In this document: one piece after another, positions 1 to 9,545 of the stretch | Position numbering within the stretch: position 1 is the stretch's first letter | Layout of the letters: each line of letters begins with the position of its first letter | Assembly: GCA_049999765.1 (NCBI GenBank) | Contig: JBNGIQ010009353.1 | Coordinates: forward strand, 105,432-133,309 | Source of the DNA: Phaeoceros laevis | Taxonomy: Eukaryota > Anthocerotophyta > Anthocerotopsida > Notothyladales | Direction: 5' to 3' | DNA: 27,878 bases | The notes under the pieces: model-generated | Told to the model about the DNA's origin: nothing | The model's database searches: none | What the model saw: only the letters and a program-made list of their open reading frames with translations | Program-made: the position numbers and the translations under genes

Positions 1-1012
1 GCTGTTGGGGGTCCCAAAAAGCGTTGGAAACCAATCAGTCAAGTTCAGTTGTTCAAGGCACAACTTCCTCATCCACAGATATGAATTTGCAGCAATTCAG
101 GAGGCGGTTTAGCTACTCAGTGAAAGGTGGAATTTTCCTCTGCTCTCATGGATTCCGGTGTTTAGTAGATATGCCCAAGTTTGCACCTGAACTTATGGTC
201 CGGAAACGGCATGAGGCTAGTTCAAGTGATTGTCAAGCTGTCTGTAAGGGTGGTGAACCAAGCATTTCCGGCAACTTGAACATACAGGCTGAATTGACAA
301 AAGTTTGCAGTCTGTTGCACCCAGCTGAAGATGGCTTGAAAGGAGCTACCGACATTGTGCCAAGTTTAGACTTGAATGCACGTAGCGACGAGAGCAATAG
401 GCCAGACCGTGGGCCTGTGGATGCTGACAGAGGGGTCCGTGGCTGTGATGCAGGAGGGGAGAGTCGGGGCAGTGATGAAGAGGTGCAGAGTTTCCTTCTC
501 ACTGCAACTGGATCTAGGCAGAACAGTGGATCAGGTCTAGGCTTGCAGGAGTCTGAGGTGGTCGGGGATTCACTTGCTGGTGCCAGTCTGGAAGGAGCAG
601 TGGAACAGCTCTGGCCTGCAGAGATGTTTATACCTGGTTTGGTGGTGCACATAACGTGTGACCAGGAGACAGCTTTGTTTTGGTCACCATGGAAACGATC
701 GTCTGGAAGGAACGGCAAGCATCTACACAGGGCTCTTCTCAGGGACCGCACACACTTTAGAGACATTGTTGTGTCCCCATCAATGTTTCTGGATCACCTT
801 CCATGGAGGTATGTATACTACTTGTGTGTGACAGAGTCTCGCATGGTTCTCCCTAAGGACAGTAGTGCCCTAACACAGCCAACGTTTCACTTCGTGTGGT
901 CAGGTGTCAGCACGCCCTTAACGACATTGTGGACCAATTGAGGTCAAGATCAGGATGTGAATCAGCGGAGCCATTGCAGAATAGCATCACGAACTATGCA
1001 GAAATCGTCTGA
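1..1012 (+). CDS. Class 3 lipase (sn1-specific diacylglycerol lipase-like), C-terminal part, 5' end outside the window
   Basis: The frame is open from the window edge (codons begin at base 3) to 808. An intron with GT at 809-810 and AG at 902-903 follows, and the last exon 904-1012 ends in TGA. The phase-2 junction is consistent and restores R-C-Q-H-A-L after the conserved tail. Near the end, FIPGLVVHI (about 626-652), followed later by DIVVSPSMFLDHLPWR, matches my recollection of the C-terminal signature of plant class 3 lipases of the diacylglycerol lipase type. The stretch before it is low-complexity and Ser/Gly/Asp-rich, as expected of the variable linker. The catalytic GxSxG region must lie upstream of the window, so activity cannot be judged. 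Fragments of this gene recur at 8670-8945, 13150-13270 and 18222-18303. The family call rests on the short tail motif only. Confidence 0.68.
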
Positions 1013-1393
1013 TGCAAGTTGGGGGGCCGGGGGGTTGGGAATGTTATGCCATGCGTTCTCATGGTGTGCAAGTCCAACTTCCTTGAAGTGCAGAATTAGC
1101 AGCAACGGAGCCTTTGGTGAAGCTGTTACCAGGTCTGGGTCACCTATCATGTGCAGGATCGTTTTGGGTGGGCAGTGCAGTAAGTTTTTGCGCAGATGTG
1201 AGCGACAGTCGTGTTTGGTCAGGCAGGTGTCTCCAGGAGCCTTATAGCAGACATGGGAGGAGATTTATATGCCAGGTATGAAGCATAGATGCTAGCTGTT
1301 AGCCTAACATGATTCCTAGTATTTTCCCTAAAATACCAATAGTGTTAGGGGATGGATGAGAGCTGCCCTTAAACCCTTGGGGAATGAGTAGAA

Positions 1394-1415
1394 GCGAAGC
1401 GAATTTTCGCTTCGC
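1394..1415. repeat. Perfect inverted repeat (hairpin) downstream of the lipase gene
   Basis: Ten bases, GCGAAGCGAA, are followed by TT and then by their exact reverse complement. It lies about 380 nt after the lipase stop codon and could be in the 3' UTR or just beyond it. No function can be assigned. Confidence 0.7.
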
Positions 1416-2460
1416 ATATGTTATGGCCTGGGAGGAAAGGTAGAATCGTGACACGCTTTCGAAGGTGCTGTTGAGTAGTGGTACAGGTCACCTAGACCGT
1501 CGTGGATCTCATATGAACATTGTTGCAAAGACCGCACACTAGAGGTTGTGGGACACCTGTCGTCTGCGCAACTACTTATGTCTTGACGAATGTCCAGGAA
1601 GGCAGCTTAATTGTAGGCTACAGGCTGAACTGATCAACTGCTGCTCTTCTTCACAGACAGGGCTTGGCGGACAGGACTGCCTAGATAGAATCCATATATG
1701 TAGCCTGCTTCCAACCCACGACAGTCTTGTTAGAATACATCAGGATTAACACAAACACATATTATAGTAACAGCAAGAGCTCAATGAGTATGAATGATGA
1801 GCACAGAAGAAGTATTGCATCAAAAGATACCAAAATGTGTTTAGCTCTAGAGTCCTTATATAAGAGAACACTTTCTTAGTATAGCAACTCTACCTCATAA
1901 TAGTACTATCCATGAGTACCACTATCCCATATAGTATATAGTATAATAGTCACAATATACTTAGAATATACTATATTCTATCAAGTCTTGCAAGTTGCAA
2001 GTTGAAGTTGCAACAGACGTCGTGAACCGTCGATAAAGACACCGAGCGACACTTGTCGTCCGACTTTCTTTCACTCAAGACCAATCATCAATGGTGAAGC
2101 AGAGTCAATGGTCAATGGTCAACCATGAAACAAAGTGCTTGTCCTTTTTTCGGAGAGTGGAGAGTGGTTGTTCCTGTTTTCGGAGAGTGGTGGTTCGAAT
2201 TATTAGAGTAGGCCCTCGTATAGGTTACTCCTTGGGGGAGCCATTGCCTAACATAATAAACATATGAGACTGTAACATTTATCAAAGGAGCTACTTAATA
2301 AAGCTTAAAATACAATAAAATCAGTAAAATGGTTACTAAAACGGTTATTAAAACCTATAAAAACATTTAAAAGTCCTGAAGTCAAAAGATTAAACGTGCC
2401 TAAAAACTTGTGTGAGTCTTCCCGTGAGAGAATTCAACAAACACAAACAAATTCAGTATA

Positions 2461-2648
2461 CATGGAACAAACAAATACACTATACACCATGGAGTTGCAA
2501 CTCACCCAACCTTACTATGCCTTCACAAACAAACAAATACACATACACCATGGAGTTGCAATTCACCCAGCCCCACTGTGCCTTCACAAACAAACAAATA
2601 CACCATACCTGATAGAGTTGCATCTCACCCAACGCCACTATGCCTTCA
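2461..2648. repeat. Tandem repeat, about 61-62 bp unit, three copies
   Basis: The word GAGTTGCA starts at about 2492, 2553 and 2615. Each copy is followed by CTCACCCAA-like sequence, then CACTATGCCTTCA and ACAAACAAACAAATACA. The first two copies are nearly identical and the third is diverged and cut short. This explains the short repetitive open frames seen here, which are not genes. Confidence 0.8.
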
Positions 2649-3309
2649 TTTCAAGAAAAGTTATGAGTAGAATGTAAGTTGTGAGTTCAAGAAAATATAT
2701 TCTACTCATAATCATATATATTTTCTTCAACTTCATATATACAAATTGTCAAATTCCACATTGTAATTTATATCAAAGTGGAGTTACTAACATAATTTTT
2801 TGTATTCTTTGAAAATAATAACATTTAACAAATAGCAAATAATCACCTATATCGTTTGGTCCCAAGTTCCCAACAAGGGGGTGCAACTTATATCGCGATC
2901 ACGTTTATGCGGGCCGACTGTACTTATGTACTTACCTAAGTACGTCAGAGGCAAAACGGAGTAAGGCCGGCCTCAAAGAAACCGTGGACCTTTTGATGAC
3001 AGGTTTTTCCCGTCCGCCATCAGCCCTTCACATGCATGCTTCCTGGCCAAGGTTGGACCTTCCGACTCAGGTACGCTTCTCTTGCGATCTCTTCCGAGAT
3101 TCTAAGACGCTCCAGATTGAATTCGGACTAGTACTGCGCGTATGGATGGAGTCTACGGCAACTTGCATCTTCTCACGTGGTCGTCTATGCTAGCTAGCTC
3201 TTTGTCTTCTATGCTATCCTAGCTCGTGGTCTTCTCTGCTAGCTTTGCAGCAGGATCGCGATCGACTCGATCGATATCGTCCGTCCTCATCATCGTGACA
3301 TAAATTTAG

Positions 3310-4097
3310 GCTGCGATTTCATCACACGGAGCATCGAGAGGACGGGCGAGGAGCCCGAGCCGCATATGCCCATAGGCTTTGAGATTATGTTTCCTGCTCT
3401 GATGGGAGACGCGCACAAGCTGGGGCTCAGCATCCCCTACCAGTCGCCCATCTGCCACAAATTCCGCCTGGAAAGGCACCGAAAGCTCAAAAAGTGCGTC
3501 CCGGGCCGGGCCTCATCACCGCTTGCAAATTTTTCATTGGCTACTGCTTGTTTCGTGTTTTCAGATTAGAGATAGTTCTCCATCTGGGGGCCGGGTGTTT
3601 TCCGTAAATCTTTGTGGCATGCGTGGTCACCAATGTCCACGTATACATGTACAGGATTCCTGTGGACAGTTTGCACACCCGCGCCAGCCACTTTTACTCT
3701 CGCTGGAGGGCCTAGGCCTCCACCGATCAATCAGTCCCGATCAATTTATGAGCGTTGCATGGATTTTCGTAGACATGCATTGACATGACCATGACACTGT
3801 GCAGTGCCGGATATTTACCCTGTGGACATGTATGAGCGCATATGGGTTGTGGACCGTCTGCAGCGTCTGGGAATTGCCCGTCACTTAGCTTCCAGGAGGA
3901 GATCGATATCACAATGTGCTTCCAAGGACTACGTGTACAAGCACTGGAAGCCTGCTGAAGGCATGGCCTGGGCGAGAGGTGCCAACGTGGTCGACGTGGA
4001 CGACACCGACATGGGCTTCCGCCTGCTGCGCCTGTATGGATTCCCTGTCTCTGCCGACGTTTTCTTGCCTTTCAAGCGAACTTGCATGCATCTTTGA
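3310..4097 (+). pseudogene. Class II diterpene synthase (copalyl diphosphate synthase-like) relic
   Basis: Three exon-like blocks resemble the middle of a plant class II diterpene synthase. Block 1 (3310-3493) reads HMPIGFEIMFPALMGDAHKL and continues to RKLKK. Block 2 starts at 3655 with IPVDSLHT and continues in another frame as LLLSLEGL. Block 3 (about 3805-4075) reads YPVDMYERIWVVDRLQRLGI, then YVYKHW and WARGANVVDVDDTDMGFRLL. DVDD at 3993-4004 is the class II DxDD motif, the proton donor that would cyclise geranylgeranyl diphosphate. Splice-like sites and a phase-2 join link blocks 1 and 2. Signs of decay are a frameshift near 3680-3690, an out-of-frame stretch around 3890-3935, the absent exon with the DGSFLFSPSS-type segment, and no N-terminal or C-terminal remainder; the glucanase gene follows directly. 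Family membership is confident. That it is dead is an inference from the breaks. Confidence 0.85.
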
Positions 4098-4541
4098 CTT
4101 CCATTGCGATATTAGAAGTGGAGAAAAAGCCTCGCTCGCTCGCACGCAACGCATCTCACTGGCTATTTATTTTTTAATCATTACCAAGTCGGTCGAGCCG
4201 CCCCGTTCGATGCCCTGTTTGCCTTTGGCTCGGCACGTTCTAGGCATGGTCCCTCGTGCCATTGCACTAGATAATATCCTTAGACACCGTCCCGAGATTC
4301 CCCTTCAAATTCATTCTCAAATGCCCCTGGCGGCGGGCCTCGCTCTGTTTCCGCAATGCTGCTGCCTATTTAGATCGTCTCGCGAGCATTGGGAGCAGTA
4401 CTAGAGCCATTGCTATAGCCAGGCTAGCTAGCAAGCAGCCTTCACACTAAACCTCGGCTCCTCCGGCCAGCTAGCGCTTGCTGCTGCTGCCTGCTCCTCA
4501 TTTTCTCCCGTACCGCCTCGCCCCGCTCTCGCCTGGGAAGG

Positions 4542-6603
4542 ATGTCTCTGCCCGTGGCGCCGCTGGACAAGCGTACCATTGCCTCCATCACCGTGCTCTT
4601 GAACCTCATCCTCCTGGTCGGGGTTGCTCAAGCTGGTAAGTACTGCTCGCTCTTACGGGTCCTCATTGCCCTCTCCAGGGCTCCTCTTAAAATTCCTCCT
4701 ATGTTCCAACTTTTTGCTAGCCTAGCTGCCTAGCTTGAAAGGATTGCTGTTGCACAGCATGAATGTACGAATCAATTCTTACTTGTTGTGTGTCGCTCGC
4801 TCGCATTGTCACAACAGGCAACGCAATTGGAGTCAACTACGGCCGCCTGGGATCCAACCTCCCGCCTCCTGCCAGGGTGGTGCAGATCATTAAAAACTTG
4901 CAAATTGGCAGCGCCAGAATTTTCGACCATGATCCTACAGTGATTTCCGCCTTCGCCGACTCCGGCATCGAGCTGGTCATCGGCGTCACCAACCAGGAGG
5001 TGGTCGGGATTGGCCAGAGCAGTGCCACAGCCACGCAATGGGTGCAGCAGTACGTGGTCCCCTACTACCCGGCTACACAAATCTCCACCATCACCGTTGC
5101 CAACGAGCCTCTCTCCTACTACGGGGAGCAGGACGTGGCCATCTGGCACCAGCTTCATCCGGCAATGAACAACCTCTACTCGTAAGCTTGCGCTCCAGTC
5201 AAGATTTTGTTCGTGTTTCCTCCTCCCAGGCTGTCTGTCTGCAGCTGCGTTGCTCGCTTCTTTCCTTGTAAACTTCCTGTTTGCCTTACTCTGCAGAGCG
5301 TTGAAGGCCGTCGGCCTACACAGGAACATCAAAATCACCACAGTCCTCGCCTACGACGTGCTCGACATCTCCTACCCGCCGACAAGCGCGAGCTTCAGGT
5401 CGGACGTGGCGATACCCATAGTGCAGCCCCTGCTCAAGTTCCTCAGCTCCACGGGCGCGCCCTTCATGCTCAACGTCTACCCCTACTTCACCTTCGCCAG
5501 CAACCCCCACGTATCGTTGGACTACTCCACCTTCGGATTACAGGCAGTGCCCGTCAGCGATGGCTCCTACAAGTACACCAACCTCTTGGATGCGCAGCTG
5601 GACGCGCTGCATTTTGCCATGGCCAGGTTGGGCTACCCCAACATCAGCATTTGCATCTCCGAGACCGGCTGGCCCACTAAGGGGGACCACAATCAGCCGG
5701 GCGCCGGCATTGTGAACGCAGCCCACTACAACCGCCGGCTGGTGCGTAAGGCGATTGCAGCGGAGGGCACGCCGGCCAGGCCTGGGCTTTTCGTCCCGAC
5801 CTTCATCTTCGCGCTCTTCAACGAGGACCAGAAGCCTGGGCCGACCACGGAGCGCAACTTTGGGCTGCTCTACCCGGATGGCTCCCCCGTCTACAGCATC
5901 GACCTCACAGGGCAGCTGCCGGACAGCGGCTACTCTCCCTTGGCCGGAGAGGGCTCTGCAACTGCGCCTCCGCCTAGTCCAGGTGCGGGTGCCGGTGCTG
6001 CTCCGTCCCCGCAAAGCTCCGTGCCGCCGCCCTTTCCGGCGCCCCAGAATTCTCCACCTGTGCCTTACGTTCCTAGTGTGCCTGCTCCACCTCCAGTGCC
6101 TTCTACCGTAGTTCCTCCCCCTGCCCCTGCTCCTCTTTCCTCTCCTCCTCCCTCGCCTGTGGTGCCAACCACCCCTCCACCACCTGCCGCTGCTCCTGCT
6201 GCAGGAACAGTGCAATGGTGCATCGCCAACCCTGGTGCCACTCCCCAAGCCATTCAAGCGGCGCTTGATTACGCCTGCGGGGCAGGTCAAGCAGACTGTG
6301 TGTCCATTCTGCCAGGACATCAATGCTTCTATCCCGACACACTGCAAAACCACGCCTCCTGGGCTCTCAACAGCTACTGGCAACAGACCAAGGCTTTAGG
6401 TGGAACTTGCGACTTTCAGGGCGCTGGAGTACTCAGCTCCGTTGATCCTAGTAAGTGTCTCTACCCATTTCAGGAACATTCAGCTTTGGCTCCCGGTTCG
6501 CTTGCTCCGTGCAGCTGGGCTGAATGAAATGCAGGCTAACAGACCCCCCTCCTGTGGTTCTTCTTTGGCAGGTCTAGGTGGTTGCATCTACCCAGGCAAC
6601 TAG
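4542..6603 (+). CDS. Glucan endo-1,3-beta-glucosidase, GH17 with C-terminal X8/CBM43 domain
   Basis: Four exons (4542-4635, 4818-5181, 5297-6450, 6572-6603) join in frame through GT-AG introns to give 547 aa. Residues 1-31 are a signal peptide (hydrophobic LLNLILLVG, then AQA), so the product is secreted to the wall. The GH17 domain covers about 33-357 and opens with AIGVNYGR. The acid/base Glu is E128 in VANEP and the nucleophile is E275 in ISETGWPT. A Pro/Ala/Ser-rich linker of about 90 residues follows. The X8 domain runs from about 458 to the end, starting QWCIANPGA, with six cysteines as in CBM43. Such enzymes cut callose; X8 binds beta-1,3-glucan. Unlike many plasmodesmal relatives, the chain stops right after CIYPGN, with no hydrophobic GPI-attachment tail. 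All exon phases agree and there are no breaks. Confidence 0.93.
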
Positions 6604-6614
6604 GCTGTTACAAC

Positions 6615-6728
6615 ACTTCTTTTGATATCGCTTCTTTGGTCTGGCTTCCTTGGTCTCGCTTGCTTGGTAGACCTACTTCTTTTGATATGGCTTCTTTGGT
6701 CTGGCTTCCTTGGTCTCGCTTGCTTGGT
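6615..6728. repeat. Two-copy tandem repeat, 60-bp spacing
   Basis: A 54-bp unit that starts ACTTCTTTTGATAT and ends CTCGCTTGCTTGGT occurs at about 6615-6668 and 6675-6728 with one base difference. The second copy runs into the tRNA-like stretch at 6741-6816, and the word TTGGTCTCGCTTG is shared between them. It begins about 10 nt after the glucanase stop codon, so it lies in or beside that gene's 3' UTR. Confidence 0.85.
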
Positions 6729-6740
6729 CTTCGCGTCTTT

Positions 6741-6816
6741 GGTCTCGCTTGGGATTGAACCCGGGTCTCCGCTTGGAAGGCCCAAATCCAAACCACTTTG
6801 ATGTCCCCCACGGGAC
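6741..6816 (-). mobile_element. tRNA-derived, SINE-like or degenerate tRNA-Gly(UCC)-like element
   Basis: Read on the minus strand, the stretch has AAAGTGGTTTGG (D-arm-like), then GCCTTCCAAGC (loop with a UCC anticodon, as in plant tRNA-Gly), then GACCCGGGTTCAATCCC, which contains a good pol III B box (GGTTCAATCC). The spacing is tRNA-like. The stems pair poorly: the T stem and the anticodon stem each have two or more mismatches, so it is not a working tRNA. The 60-bp repeats follow on its 3' side (minus strand). A tRNA-derived SINE or a processed tRNA relic fits best. Confidence 0.45.
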
Positions 6817-6974
6817 AACTAAGTTATGTTGATAGATACAAGGCGAAGAGGCACACTACGGAACAAGTTCAAGTAATTAGACTTATGCAGCACGATAGAT
6901 TCGGTTAGGGTACGGTTCGTGCCATAGTTATTTAAGTATACATAGACAAAGCGAAAAACTCTATCCCTTCTCGA

Positions 6975-8760
6975 AGTGTTCAGATCCTGTAATCTGAAGT
7001 TGCTTCTTGCAAAGAGTTAAATGTGAACTACCTAAACTCAGCCTCTCAATATACTGGTCAGCTAATGCTTCAATTTCTCGAACCCTATATACTCAGAGTA
7101 GTGAGGAATTGTTTCGTTACATCTTTGGCCCAGTTATAAACAGTTCTCTGCAGATCGTACTCCCAGCTGCATGTCCTGGAGGATGAAGCCCTTTGTTGAC
7201 CTGCAAATTGAAAAGTATCCAAGTGTGAAGTTAAATGCAGTCAAGATTACCAAATACCCAAAGATTCTTTGAACAGTGGTGAGGTCAGACCTGCCAACAA
7301 TCTCAAAATCCACGAGGCTGCAACATATCCAGTACCTACTGTGTGAGAGAGGGATACTTGGCCTCCCAAGTCAGACCCTCAAGCACGGTAGCAGCTTGGC
7401 AGCAAGTGGGAACACACCAGCTTCTGCACTTGTGCCAGGTAAACTGCAACATATTTCCATCTCCAAAGGAACAAGGCCCATCCACAAAGCGATGCACAGG
7501 GTGGGCATCACGATATCTCCCTTTTCAAGCCCCGACATGGTCCTGGTTGTGTGACAGTCCTTGCACACGCGGAGACACTTTGTAACTAGCAAAGGTGTGC
7601 CATCTGTTGTACTCAGGAGACTATATGCCAATGCAGCTTCTCAGCATGCCCGTGGACCCAGTGCACCTTCCTGGAGAGGTCCCAGTACAAGTAAGTCGTG
7701 GACTTGTTAAAGCTAAATAAAACATGATAAGGCTCTTCTTTTCATCGACACTGCTGATCAGAGGCTATGTTGCAGGGATGTGCTTGGGAAGGAGGAAGGA
7801 TGGATGCCCTAGCTACAGGATGACCTTGTGGCACGCAGGGCTCATGGTCAAAAGTCATGTACGGTTTCTTACAGGTGTGCCTCTGGAACACTTACAAGTG
7901 TTCATAAATTTCGACAATTCGTAGCTGCTCCGTCCATGCATCCCCGCTTTGTGGCACTTGTTTCTCTGGTAAGACACGTAGCTTTGCATGTCTTGAAACT
8001 TCAAACAAGCATGCCCACCACTTCTCTTCTAGGTATTGCACTTAGAACTCCCGGAGCAGACTCCAAACTTTGAAGTGTCGATGAGTTTCAGGAAGCACCA
8101 GCTAATCTGCTGATAGAATCCATGGCCACCAGACTCTATCTTTGGTGTTACTGCATGGAATCGAAAACTAGTGCTTAATCTTTTTGGTCGTGTTTCATTG
8201 TGCGTCATGTGCCTTGCAGCGCAATGACGGTATTTAGAAGCTCTCTCTATAGTACTTGGTTGACATCTCCCCACATGAAACCATTTTTAGATGGTGCACG
8301 TGATCATACATTTATCACCAGCTTGTGACATGTGAAGATACCTGATAGGGCTCCTAAGACGGAGGGTTTGCAGGTGCTTTTCCAGAAGCAGCTGGCTGTG
8401 CTTGGGTTAATTCCTTGGCTTGCACCAAGCTTGCAGATGTCATGAGGCTTTTCAAACAGATGTATAGTGTTTCATTTTTGGATGGTCTAAATTTTTTAGC
8501 AGTTTCTGGAACTGCTTTTTGCAAAATATGACATGGGAATGCGCTGAACAGACAAACAGGGAAGGCGTTTATTCGTGGTTGTGTTGCTGTCTGGGAACTG
8601 AGACAACTGAGGATCTCATAACCGATGGCCTCGGTAAGGAATGTACTCAGAAGGGGAAGCCGGGCAGTCACCCTTCTCATTGCAACTGGCTGTTCCTAAG
8701 AGCGTGATCAGGTAAACTTAGGCTTGCAAGAACCTGAGGTGGTCACAGAGTCCACTTCCT
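6975..8760. repeat. Left arm of a diverged inverted duplication around P450 A
   Basis: The sequence matches the reverse complement of about 13150-14960 in several long blocks. The blocks at about 6990-7280 match 14940-14560, those at about 7400-7630 match 14480-14150, and those at about 8250-8760 match 13660-13150. Shared anchors include TTGCTTCTTGCAAAGAG, TTGGTTGACATCTCCCC, TTGCAAAATATGACATGG and CTGAACAGACAAACA. The block is decayed, with many substitutions and indels, and no long frame survives. It seems to derive from the lipase gene and its surroundings, because it runs into a lipase exon fragment at 8670-8945. Confidence 0.8.
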
Positions 8761-8945
8761 GATGTCCCAACATCCATGGAAGCAGCACCTGCTGTTTCGA
8801 ATTCCATGCTCCAATGCTGCAGCATTGGAGCAACTCTGGACTGCAGAGAGAGTTGTTTGTATATACCTGGTTTGGTGGTACACATAACGTGTGACCATGG
8901 GGCCATTTATGTTTTGTCACCATAGAAATGATTGTGAATGTTTCC
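8670..8945 (+). pseudogene. Lipase exon fragment, copy 2
   Basis: The stretch resembles about 485-720 of the lipase exon at the window start: CTTCTCATTGCAACTGG, TTAGGCTTGCAAGAACCTGAG and ATACCTGGTTTGGTGG, followed by CACATAACGTGTGACCA, all have close counterparts there in the same order. Frameshifts and stops break the frame (GATCAGGTAAACTTAGG has TAA where the gene reads on). It points toward the 3' end of P450 A, as a convergent neighbour. Confidence 0.82.
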
Positions 8946-9545
8946 ATCTTTCAAATGGTAGCCTAGGCAATCCATGTTTCTATCTTCATTCCCATGAGGA
9001 GTCGCATAGGCGCGATTATTGTCCATTACTACTACTACTATTCCCTAGCGTGGACTTGCTTGTTACATCTTCACACTATTGAACAGAACTTCCCATCATG
9101 CAAAGGCCTTGTTCTGGTACTTGAGGCGCAAGCTTGCAAGCCATATGATCCGTACATCTAGAGGAGCTTTTTGGATGTGCTTACACTGCTTTTTTATCTC
9201 TACTCTCTCTCTCTTTCCCCTGAGGTGAGGTCTGTTGACAGACAGCATCACAAGCTCCCCCTCATCGGGTTCGTCAAATGTTTCAGCCATTCCTATGACG
9301 TCAACAATTGCAACTTGAACCTGAAACTGGTCTTCAATAAAACACTCTCAAGTGCTACCGTTTATTTAGCGTTTACGGTTTTATATTCCATGGAGTTCCA
9401 GGGATGGCATAAACTTCACCCCAACCTCCAACTTTGAGATGTCCCCCCCCCCCCCCTACCACTACTACTACTTTCAAGTTGAAACCCAGGCATAAAAACT
9501 TGTAGCTTTGAACTGGATACGGCGATAGAGATCTACACTTACATG
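8946..9545. other. Spacer between lipase fragment and P450 A, with simple repeats
   Basis: No gene is seen. The spacer holds a CTACTACTACTA run (about 9029-9041), a CTCTCTCTCT run (about 9202), a run of about 14 C at 9443-9456 and a following CTACTACTACTAC stretch. The last 100-200 bases should include the 3' UTR of P450 A, which is transcribed from the minus strand. Confidence 0.5.

Larger units (their letters stand above)
1013..3309. other. AT-rich intergenic region, no gene seen
   Basis: The first few hundred bases are probably the 3' UTR and downstream DNA of the lipase gene. From about 1780 the sequence is AT-rich with many short repeated words (for example TTGCAAGTTG near 1988-2010 and GGAGAGTGG near 2153-2190). 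It holds a perfect hairpin (1394-1415) and a 61-bp tandem repeat (2461-2648), listed separately. A TATATAAG at about 1858 resembles a TATA box but no gene follows it. The short open frames here show no recognisable protein. Confidence 0.6.

Noticed and set aside
24-941. Lipase frame read as one intact exon of 305 codons starting at base 24
   Set aside because: The start is TTG within a frame already open at the window edge, and the end reads into an intron; the conserved tail needs the splice at 808/904.
1780-2260. Solo LTR of a retrotransposon
   Set aside because: There is a TATATAAG and AT-rich sequence, but no TG...CA ends, primer-binding site or target duplication could be identified.
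5538-6383. Long minus-strand open frame (281 codons) across the glucanase
   Set aside because: It is the shadow of the GC-rich GH17-X8 exon; the plus strand has clear domains and splice sites and the minus product is Arg-rich without any family.
6741-6816. Functional tRNA-Gly(UCC) gene
   Set aside because: The B box and loop match, but the anticodon and T stems have several mismatches and no proper acceptor stem forms.
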